The notes under the pieces: generated by a model
Databases searched by the model: none
Told to the model about the DNA's origin: nothing
What the model saw: only the letters and a program-made list of their open reading frames with translations
Position numbers and translations under genes: made by a program
Source: Xanthomonas arboricola pv. juglandis
GTDB taxonomy: Bacteria; Pseudomonadota; Gammaproteobacteria; Xanthomonadales; Xanthomonadaceae
NCBI RefSeq assembly: GCF_001013475.1
Contig: NZ_JZEF01000003.1
Coordinates: forward strand, 62,001 to 126,000
DNA length: 64,000 nucleotides
Direction of reading: 5' to 3'
In this document: one piece after another, positions 9,291-18,387 of the stretch
Layout: each line of letters begins with the position of its first letter
Position numbering within the stretch: position 1 is the first letter of the stretch

Positions 9291-12089
9291 TCAGAAGCGC
9301 TGGGTGTACTGCAGGTAGCTGTAGCGTCCCGGGATGGCATAGGCCGAATCGAACGAATTGGCAGAGGCGCTGAGCGCCACCGGCGGGTCGCGGTCGAAGA
9401 CGTTGTTCAAACCCACGCGCACGGTTGCATTCCACGGCAGCTGGTAAGACACCTGCAGGTCGTTGAACGCAGTTGCCGCGACGTGGCGATAGTTGCCGGC
9501 GTCGTCCAGTTCCGAGTCGTAGTCCTTCATGCCCGAGTAGTAACGCACGGCCCAGTTGGCGGCCAGGTTGCCGTAGCTCCAGTCCAGGGTTAGCGTGCCG
9601 CGCGTGCGCCAGTTCGGGTTATCGGTGTGGTAGATGCCGTTGTAGCTTTCCCAGGCCGAATTGTCGTCCTGCTTCTGCTCGTTGACCGCCACGTAGGTCG
9701 AATCCAGCGTCAGCATGAACTGGCCGATCGCGGTCTGCGGCAGCTTGTAGCGCGCGGTGAAATCGTAGCCCTGCATGCGTTGCTCGCCGACGTTCACCGG
9801 CTGGATCACCAGGCCGGTGATGGCGCCGGTGGCATCGCGGGTGACCAGGTCGCAGAACGCCGAGACATTGAACTGATAACACTGCGACAGGATCTGGTTG
9901 GCGCTGAATTCGGTGATGGCGTCGGTGATCCTGATCTTCCACCAGTCCAGCGACACATCCAGGCCTTGCACCGAGGCGGGGCTGTAGACGAAACCGAGCG
10001 TAGCGTTCTTGGATTTTTCCGGCTGCAGGTTGGCGTTGCTGGTGTAGGTGAACGGATAGATGGTCTGGCCGGAGTTGCCGCTGGCGCTGTTGTACTCGGC
10101 CACGTAATTGGCCGGTACGCCGCCGGCCGCGCACGCGGCAGCAGTCGCGCCGGTGTAGGAGGTGCTGTTGGTCGAGCAGGGATCGGAATAGGTATCGAAG
10201 CTGTCCGATGCGCCCAGGTACAGGTTTTCGATCGATGGCGCGCGGAAGCCGGTAGCGTAGTTGCCACGGATCAACAGGTCGGCGACCGGTTTCCACTTGA
10301 AGCCGAATTTGCTGTTGGTGGTGCTGCCGAAGGTGTTGTAGTCCGAGTAACGCACGGCTGCGCTCAATTCCAGCAATTGCGCACCGGCCACATCCTTCAG
10401 CAGCGGAATCGCCACTTCGGTGTAGTAGTCGTTGAGCGTGTACGAGCCGGAGGTGGGCGTAAACGAATTGCCCGAGGTGTAACCGGCCGAAATCAACGCA
10501 TCCGGCGAGGAAAAGCCGCTTTCCTCGCGATGCTCGACACCGGCGGCAAAGCTCATCCAGCCGGCGGGAAGCTCGAACAGATCGCCGGTGAGGTTGGCAG
10601 TGAAACTGCTGTTCTTGTACTGATAGGTGTTGTGCGCGGTGAACAGGATGTAGTCCAGCATCTCCTGGGTCACGCCACCGGCCGGCGACAAAGGATTGAA
10701 CGGCACGCAGCCGGCAATGACGGCGCCGCCGCTGTCCAGGCACGACAGGGTGCCATTGACGATGCCAGATGCACCGAGCGCGTTGCCCAGGTTGAGCAGG
10801 TTGACATCGCCGTACTGGGTTTCGGTCTGGTCGGTCTGATTGTGCGCAAAGCCCACATCCCAACTGAACTGCCTGTCCGCAAACTGGAAGTCGCCTTCCA
10901 GCCCGGTATACACGTGCGAGGTCTTGACGTCCTGCTGGTAGGTGCGCGCGAATTCGGTCAACCGGTGCGACCAGCCCACGTCGCGCCCGTCGCCGCCGTA
11001 GGCGCTGTTGTACGGGCTGTAGTAGCTGTCGCCGCTCATCAGAATGCCGGTGTTGACCGAGGCCAGCGGAAAGCCGGCCAGCTGCTGTGACGATTGGCGG
11101 CGGTTGTAGAGCCCATCGAACTTGAAGCGCACGTTGTCGGTAAGTGCGTAGTTGCCTTGCACGTACAAGGCATCGCGCTTCTGCGGCGTGACCAGGTAAT
11201 TGTCCTTGGCGTAGTTGTAGCCGTAATCGGAGGTATTGAAGGCGGTGTACTGGTCCAGACCGTAGCGCGGATAATTGCTGTCGCCGCTGGCCGTTGCGCT
11301 GCCGGGCAACACGGTCCAGGCACCGCTGTTGCCACCTGCACGCAGACGGCCACTTGCCGAGTAGCTGCTGTATGCCGACGACCCTGCGCCATACACCGGC
11401 TCGGCCGAGATCTCGCGGTCGCCTGCCATCACCGCATCTTCCTTGACGCTGGACAGCCCGATCACCAGATTGCCGCGCTCGCTGGTGGCGCCCACGGTGG
11501 CGTCGAACGAGGTGCGCTGACCGTCGCCCTGGCCGTACTGACCGACGTAGGCATTGACTTCGGCACCATCGAAATCGCTGCGGGTGATGATGTTGACCAC
11601 ACCGGCGATGGCATCGGAGCCGTAGATCGACGAGGCGCCGTCCTTGAGCACTTCCACGCGCTCCACGATGGCCGACGGAATGGTGTTGAGATCCACCGAG
11701 CCGGACAGGCCCGATACCCAGCGCCGTCCGTTGACCAGCACCAAGGTGCGCGAGGCACCCAGGTTGCGCAGGCTCACGGTGGCCGAGCCGTCGCCGCCGT
11801 TGTTGACGGTGGAGTTCATCGTGGCGCCATTGGAGGGGATGCGCTTGAGCACGTCGGCCACCGAGGTCAGGCCCTGCTTTTCGATGTCCTGGCGCGTGAG
11901 CACCAGCACCGGTTGCGAATTTTCCACATCGACCGAGCGGATGCGCGAGCCGGTGACTTCGATCTTGTCCAGATTGGTCGGACTCTTGTCGGTCTGTTCC
12001 TGGGCAACGGCACTGGTGGTGATGCACAGGCCGATGGCGATCGCGAGCGAGCCCCGACGCATGGTCGGGTGGAGCGTGGACATAGTCAT
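9291..12089 (-). CDS. TonB-dependent outer-membrane receptor 1
   Basis: Energy-coupled outer-membrane importer of 932 residues. The signal peptide MTMSTLHPTMRRGSLAIAIGLCITTSAVAQ is followed by the segment LDKIEVTGSRIRSVDVENSQ. The plug domain (VLTRQDIEKQGLTSVADVLKRIPSNG, then VLVNGRRWVSGLSGSVDLNTIP and VEVLKDGASSIYGSDAIAGVVNIITR) spans roughly residues 60-180. The rest is a 22-strand barrel ending NVFDRDPPVALSA and a terminal aromatic residue in YTQRF, the usual BAM signal. The plug closely resembles that of receptor 2 at 18388-21231, so the two are paralogues. Substrate unknown; peptides are one possibility because an S9 peptidase lies downstream. It is divergent from thiC but has no thiamine-specific feature, so I do not link them. 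A second in-frame ATG lies six bases inside. Confidence 0.93.
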   Translation of the reverse strand: MTMSTLHPTMRRGSLAIAIGLCITTSAVAQEQTDKSPTNLDKIEVTGSRIRSVDVENSQPVLVLTRQDIEKQGLTSVADVLKRIPSNGATMNSTVNNGGDGSATVSLRNLGASRTLVLVNGRRWVSGLSGSVDLNTIPSAIVERVEVLKDGASSIYGSDAIAGVVNIITRSDFDGAEVNAYVGQYGQGDGQRTSFDATVGATSERGNLVIGLSSVKEDAVMAGDREISAEPVYGAGSSAYSSYSASGRLRAGGNSGAWTVLPGSATASGDSNYPRYGLDQYTAFNTSDYGYNYAKDNYLVTPQKRDALYVQGNYALTDNVRFKFDGLYNRRQSSQQLAGFPLASVNTGILMSGDSYYSPYNSAYGGDGRDVGWSHRLTEFARTYQQDVKTSHVYTGLEGDFQFADRQFSWDVGFAHNQTDQTETQYGDVNLLNLGNALGASGIVNGTLSCLDSGGAVIAGCVPFNPLSPAGGVTQEMLDYILFTAHNTYQYKNSSFTANLTGDLFELPAGWMSFAAGVEHREESGFSSPDALISAGYTSGNSFTPTSGSYTLNDYYTEVAIPLLKDVAGAQLLELSAAVRYSDYNTFGSTTNSKFGFKWKPVADLLIRGNYATGFRAPSIENLYLGASDSFDTYSDPCSTNSTSYTGATAAACAAGGVPANYVAEYNSASGNSGQTIYPFTYTSNANLQPEKSKNATLGFVYSPASVQGLDVSLDWWKIRITDAITEFSANQILSQCYQFNVSAFCDLVTRDATGAITGLVIQPVNVGEQRMQGYDFTARYKLPQTAIGQFMLTLDSTYVAVNEQKQDDNSAWESYNGIYHTDNPNWRTRGTLTLDWSYGNLAANWAVRYYSGMKDYDSELDDAGNYRHVAATAFNDLQVSYQLPWNATVRVGLNNVFDRDPPVALSASANSFDSAYAIPGRYSYLQYTQRF

Positions 12090-12491
12090 GTGTACGGCGA
12101 TTCCCGATAGAGGAGGAACGACAGCGCGATCCCCGTTGGATGGCACCTGCACGCGTGTGTTCATCGACACGACACGCAGGCTTAGCGGGAATTTAACGAG
12201 CGGGTGTCGCCACCGTTTTTCGCCAATCGGCGCGTTGTTGCGGCGCGGCGCGCGCTGTGCGTGGACGCGCCATGCAATGCCGGTGCGCCGCTGCGCGTGT
12301 GCGGTGCCGACCTGTGATGCCAGGCGCGGACACATGTCGCTGTCGAGCGCGACAACACTGCTGTGCTCACCGCGGGCGGACGTGGGCCCACCCGAAGCGA
12401 CGGGCGTCACCGTGCACCTCGGTGCGAAGCGTGTTGCTGGCAGCCGCGACATTTTTTAGCCGCGCACGGTGCGATGTGGTTTAATCGCGGC
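12090..12491. other. 402-bp divergent intergenic region upstream of receptor 1 and the thiC riboswitch
   Basis: This must hold the receptor 1 promoter (reading left) and the thiC promoter (reading right). I could not pick out confident -35/-10 pairs. No ORF with plausible coding character or repeat was recognised. Confidence 0.5.
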
Positions 12492-14577
<2,086 letters not shown>

Positions 14578-14650
14578 CATGCGGCACCATCGTTGCGTTG
14601 CAACAAATCGACTGCCTGCTTAAGAAAAATTCAGCTTCGGCTTAGTCAGA

Positions 14651-14682
14651 TCGCAGCGCGGTGCGCAAGTGCCGCGCTGCGA
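14651..14682 (+). terminator. strong hairpin behind thiC
   Basis: TCGCAGCGCGG (14651-14661) pairs perfectly with CCGCGCTGCGA (14672-14682) over a 10-base loop, 74 bp after the thiC stop. No T tract follows, so termination or 3'-end stabilisation is inferred only from position. Confidence 0.5.
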
Positions 14683-14741
14683 CTGCATTGCAAGCGGTTA
14701 CAGCCCGCAAGCACTTCGCGGCATTTTCCTGAATCGCAGAT

Positions 14742-14765
14742 AAAAAAATCGCGCCAGAGGCGCGA
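14742..14765 (-). terminator. intrinsic terminator pointing left, with no assigned gene
   Basis: On the minus strand TCGCGCCTCTGGCGCGA is followed by seven T (14748-14742). It has all the marks of a rho-independent terminator, but no recognised minus-strand gene lies upstream. A 32-codon minus-strand frame (ATG at about 14878, TAA at about 14780, ending SLADEFK) lies directly in front of it. The rest of 14578-14977 holds a GA dinucleotide run (about 14799-14810) and the regulator promoter. Confidence 0.7.
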
Positions 14766-14977
14766 AGGAGACATCGTAATTATTTGAATTCGTCGGCGAG
14801 AGAGAGAGAGCCTGACGTCGCCACCTGTCGTAGGGAAGCAACGAGGCATAGAGTAAAATTTGCACCAAATGGATGCATGACACAGTTGGTTGTGGTCCTT
14901 TGCTGAATTTGGCGTTTCGCGCGAAGTGCGTGTTGCGTTCTTTGTAGTCCTTGCATGCCGATGCGTGTTTCTTGCCG

Positions 14978-17335
14978 ATGAGTGTTCCTCCCGCTAATGC
15001 GATGCCATCGGGCCGGTTACGTGTCGGCCAGTGCGTGGTCGACGTCGCCTCGCGCGAAGTGCATGCGCCCGGCGTTAAGCGCGCCGCGCGTCTGGCACCG
15101 AAATCCCTGGCGGTATTGCTGACGCTGGCGCGGCAGCCGGGCCAGGTGGTGACGCGCGAGCAGCTGTTGGCCGAGGTCTGGCCCGACACCTTGCCGACCA
15201 ACGACGTGGTGACCCAGGCGGTCACGCAACTGCGCAAGGCACTGGCCAGTAACGGCAGCCAGCGCTTCGAGCATATCGAGACCATTGCCAAAACCGGCTA
15301 TCGGCTGCTGGCACCGGTCGCGTGGGAGCAGCCGTCGGACGGTCCAGCCGATGTTGCCGCGCCTGCAACGGCGGTGACCGCATCGGAAAACGAGCCCGAC
15401 GAGCGCAATCGCACCGCCGGCGTCACGGTCACTACCGCGTTGGAGCGCAGCCCTGCAAACCAGCAGCCTCCAGTATCGGTTCGGCCTGCGTCGGCTGCAG
15501 TGCGGCAGCGCCGATGGATGGCCCTGGCGTTGGCCAGCGTGGCTTTGCTGGTGGTGCTGGCGCTGGCGGCGCGGACGCTGTGGATGCGCGCGCCAGATCG
15601 CGATGCGGCAGCTGCCTCGGCAGTGCTCGGCAGCCCCAAGCGCCCATATCAGATCATCACCGCAGGCGGTGGTTTCGATCTCACGCCCAGCCTGTCGCCG
15701 GACGGGGCAATGGTGGCCTATGCCTCGCTGACCAGCGATCGCGCAGGCACCTCGATCCTGGTCAAGACCACCAACAATGCTTACCCGCGCGTGCTCGATA
15801 CGCCGGCAGCCGGCATCTCCGATCGCCTGCCGGCCTGGTCGCCGGGTGGGCGCGAGATTGCCTTCTCACGGCAGGCGCCCGATGGCAGCTGCCGCATCAT
15901 GATTGCCGCCGCCAACGGCCCGGCTGCTGCACGCGAGGTGGCACGCTGCGACGGTGCGGACATGCTGAGTTTCAGTTGGTCGCCTGACGGCCGTGCCCTG
16001 CTGTTCGGCAGCATGACGGGCACGCACGGGGCGCCGCGCATGCGGCGGCTGGATCTGGAAACCGGCCAATGGCAGCCGCTGAGCTACAGCGCGCAACCGA
16101 GCGACTTCGATTACACGCCGCGCTATTCGCCGGACGGGCACTGGATCGTGTTTCTGCGCAATCCGCAGCTTGGTGATCTGTGGCGCATCCCGGCAAACGG
16201 TGGAACCGCCGAACGGCTGACCCACGACAACGCCGATATCCGCGGCTGGAGCTGGTTGCCCGACGGCAGCGGCCTGATCTTCGGGCGTCGTGTGGACAGC
16301 GAGGCGCGGCTCTACCGGCTCGATCTGGTCGACCACAGCCTGCATGACCTCGGTGTGGACGATGCGCAGGCGCCGGATGTGGCGCACGGCCATCTGGTGT
16401 TCGTGCAGCGCAAACCGCAATTTGGTGTCTATCAGGTCATTCACGACCCCATGAATGGCGGCTACATTCGCCGCCGGCTGTTTCCTTCCAGCGGGCGCGA
16501 CGACCAGCCGATGATCGCGCCGGACGGGCGCCAGTTGATCTTTGCCTCCAATCGCTCCGGTGCGTACGGCCTGTGGTGGGGCGATGTCGGCAAGCCTGGC
16601 TCGGTGCGGCTGATCGAAGGCCTGCGGCCGGATGCGCGCCAAGCCGCCGACTGGTCGGCCGACTCGCAACGCGTGCTGGTCAGCGGCAGCGACGCGCAAG
16701 GGCATGCGGCACTGTTCGAAGTGACGCCAGGCACGGGCAAGGCGTTGCGGCTACCGGTGCCGCAGGCGCGACCGTTGCAGGCGATCCATGTTCCCGATCC
16801 CGATCGGTTGTTGGTGGTGGCTGCCGCCGATGATGGGCACACCTTCGCCACGCTCTACGACAGACGCAGCGCTCCATGGCGCGCGCTGGCGTCGTTGCAG
16901 GACGTCTCGCAGCTGCGGCTGGACCGCGTCAGCGGCCAGGTATTGCTGACGCGTCTGACCGGCGGCGGGCTATGGCAGGTCGCCCCGTCGCTGGCGGCCG
17001 ACACCTTGCAGCCGGTCGATCCGCAGCAACCGTCGCGCTGGCGCTATCGCAGCTGGGCGCCCGGTGCGCGTGGTCAGGTGCATTACCTGTCGTCCACCGA
17101 CACCTGCGCCACCCATGACAGTGAGCTGCGCGGGGGTGACGGGCGCTGCCTGGACGTTGCCAAGTACACCACCATCAACGGTTTCAGCGTGGATCAGCGC
17201 AGTGGTGCGCTGTATGTGGCACTGGCGGAGGAAGATGGCAGCTCGATCGCCTTCATGCCATTACCGGAACGCCTGGCAACGCCCCTGGGTGTGATGTCCA
17301 ACCTGTTGATCGTGTTGAGGAAAATCGCCTCGTAA
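14978..17335 (+). CDS. CadC-like membrane-anchored winged-helix regulator with TolB/WD40-like propeller
   Basis: Predicted one-component transmembrane transcription factor of 785 residues. Residues about 8-105 form an OmpR/PhoB-type winged helix: LRVGQCVVDVASREVHAPG, then RLAPKSLAVLLTLARQPGQVVTREQLLAEVWP and HIETIAKTGYRLLAPV. A single membrane helix follows at about 180-203 (MALALASVALLVVLALAA). The rest is periplasmic and contains repeated propeller-type blades (GGFDLTPSLSPDGAMVAYAS, FDYTPRYSPDGHWIVFLRNP, RDDQPMIAPDGRQLIFASNRSG). The domain order matches CadC-type sensors in which a periplasmic signal controls cytoplasmic DNA binding. The ATG at 14978 starts where similarity begins; a TTG 27 bases upstream is also open. 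It lies just upstream of the araC-type gene and receptor 2, so it may belong to the same control circuit. Target and ligand unknown. Confidence 0.9.
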   Translation: MSVPPANAMPSGRLRVGQCVVDVASREVHAPGVKRAARLAPKSLAVLLTLARQPGQVVTREQLLAEVWPDTLPTNDVVTQAVTQLRKALASNGSQRFEHIETIAKTGYRLLAPVAWEQPSDGPADVAAPATAVTASENEPDERNRTAGVTVTTALERSPANQQPPVSVRPASAAVRQRRWMALALASVALLVVLALAARTLWMRAPDRDAAAASAVLGSPKRPYQIITAGGGFDLTPSLSPDGAMVAYASLTSDRAGTSILVKTTNNAYPRVLDTPAAGISDRLPAWSPGGREIAFSRQAPDGSCRIMIAAANGPAAAREVARCDGADMLSFSWSPDGRALLFGSMTGTHGAPRMRRLDLETGQWQPLSYSAQPSDFDYTPRYSPDGHWIVFLRNPQLGDLWRIPANGGTAERLTHDNADIRGWSWLPDGSGLIFGRRVDSEARLYRLDLVDHSLHDLGVDDAQAPDVAHGHLVFVQRKPQFGVYQVIHDPMNGGYIRRRLFPSSGRDDQPMIAPDGRQLIFASNRSGAYGLWWGDVGKPGSVRLIEGLRPDARQAADWSADSQRVLVSGSDAQGHAALFEVTPGTGKALRLPVPQARPLQAIHVPDPDRLLVVAAADDGHTFATLYDRRSAPWRALASLQDVSQLRLDRVSGQVLLTRLTGGGLWQVAPSLAADTLQPVDPQQPSRWRYRSWAPGARGQVHYLSSTDTCATHDSELRGGDGRCLDVAKYTTINGFSVDQRSGALYVALAEEDGSSIAFMPLPERLATPLGVMSNLLIVLRKIAS

Positions 17336-17339
17336 GTTC

Positions 17340-17394
17340 TTCGGAAAGACTTCGTGGCAATTTCGGCAGACCTTCGTCGGAACTTCCTGACTCA
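17340..17394 (+). promoter_or_regulatory. five TTC(G/C)N direct repeats with exact 11-bp period
   Basis: TTCGG 17340, TTCGT 17351, TTCGG 17362, TTCGT 17373 and TTCCT 17384 start exactly 11 bp apart, placing them on one face of the helix. They fill the gap between the CadC-like stop (17335) and the 16-bp box at 17395, upstream of the AraC-type gene. They look like an array of half-sites for a regulator. Confidence 0.5.
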
Positions 17395-17410
17395 CGCCAG
17401 ATTCGGCAAA
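17395..17410 (+). promoter_or_regulatory. 16-bp box, copy 1 (upstream of the AraC-type gene)
   Basis: CGCCAGATTCGGCAAA ends 35 bp upstream of the AraC-type start codon. The identical 16-mer recurs at 18278-18293 in front of receptor 2. It is probably a shared operator; see the findings. Confidence 0.6.
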
Positions 17411-17445
17411 ACACTACGCCCTCTTTTGTACAGGGGGCTGCCACC

Positions 17446-18339
17446 ATGCAACAGGTCATCACCGCAGATCGCGGACTCGCACTCTCATTGGACGGTGCCA
17501 GCGAGCCGACGTCGACGACCTGTCTGGCGGTCTCGCGCCTGGGCAGCATCCGGACCGCGGCCACCACCTTCACGCTGTGGGTGCAGCTGCGCGGCCGCGC
17601 CTGGGTGGAGGCCAAGGAAGGGCGCTTCCGTCTGCGCGCCGGCGACTGGATCGCCTTCGACAAGGAATCGCACCCCACCGTGCAGGCCGACCGCAGCGCG
17701 CTCTGTGTCGGCGTCAGCCTGGATGGCGACAGCCTGCAATCGTTGACCGAATTGACCGACGCTACGCTGTATCCGGGACGCAGCCAGCTGTCGCGTGGCG
17801 ATCTGCGCATTGCACTGCGTCTGTGGCGCAACGCGGCCGCACAGAGCGGCAGTGCATCGGCACGCCCGTTGTTGCTGCATCTGGCTGCGATGCAGCGCGA
17901 CTTCATCGCGCAGGAGCAGCGCTGCCCGGGGCGCTCACGCAGTCGTCGTCGTCAGGTCTTCGGTCGCATGCAGCGCGCGCGCCTGTATCTGGAAGGCAAC
18001 AGCGACCGCGTGGTGCGCATCGCTGAGCTGGCGCAGCTGACCAACTTCTCCAGCTGGTATGTCTCCAAGACGTTCCAGAGCCTGTACGAGGAAAGCCCGC
18101 AGGCCCTGTCGGCACGGTTGCGGCTGGAGCGCGCCTCCGATCTGCTGCGCGATACCTCGATGATGATCGGTGAGGTTGCGGCGGCAAGCGGGTTCGACAA
18201 TTGCTGCAGCTTTGCGCGTGCATTTCGTGCGCGTTTCGGTGTCTCCGCATCGCATTACCGCGACCAAACGACAAATCCGCCAGATTCGGCAAAGCCACGG
18301 AACGTGACGCGCAAAGCGACGATGTTCACGCAATCGTAA
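17446..18339 (+). CDS. AraC-family transcriptional regulator
   Basis: DNA-binding regulator of 297 residues. The N-terminal ~170 residues form a cupin-like sensing domain (TFTLWVQLRGRAWVEAKEGRFRLRAGDWIAF). The C-terminal ~110 residues are the double helix-turn-helix domain: RARLYLEGNSDRVVRIAELAQLTNFSSWYVSKTFQSLYEESP for the first HTH and SDLLRDTSMMIGEVAAASGFDNCCSFARAFRARFG for the second, ending SASHYRD. The ATG at 17446 has an AGGGGG site seven bases upstream. It sits between a CadC-like regulator and receptor 2 on the same strand, 48 bp before the receptor gene. An identical 16-bp box precedes both this gene and the receptor, suggesting autoregulation and control of the receptor. Inducer unknown. 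Confidence 0.92.
   Translation: MQQVITADRGLALSLDGASEPTSTTCLAVSRLGSIRTAATTFTLWVQLRGRAWVEAKEGRFRLRAGDWIAFDKESHPTVQADRSALCVGVSLDGDSLQSLTELTDATLYPGRSQLSRGDLRIALRLWRNAAAQSGSASARPLLLHLAAMQRDFIAQEQRCPGRSRSRRRQVFGRMQRARLYLEGNSDRVVRIAELAQLTNFSSWYVSKTFQSLYEESPQALSARLRLERASDLLRDTSMMIGEVAAASGFDNCCSFARAFRARFGVSASHYRDQTTNPPDSAKPRNVTRKATMFTQS
18278..18293 (+). promoter_or_regulatory. 16-bp box, copy 2 (upstream of receptor 2)
   Basis: Exact copy of the 16-mer at 17395-17410. It lies inside the last codons of the AraC-type gene and ends 94 bp before the receptor 2 start. Similarity continues loosely downstream in both copies (C-ACG after the box). Confidence 0.6.
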
Positions 18340-18387
18340 TTTGCACAGGGGCGCTTAACGCGCCACTAACGAACCCTGGAGAGATTG

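Noticed and set aside
9291-12089. Receptor 1 as a thiamine transporter because it is next to thiC
   Set aside because: The riboswitch faces thiC only, no THI element precedes the receptor, and its plug groups it with receptor 2.
17340-17394. PIP box (TTCGB-N15-TTCGB) for HrpX control
   Set aside because: The TTCG units start 11 or 22 bp apart, not 20, and the nearby genes are not type III secretion genes.
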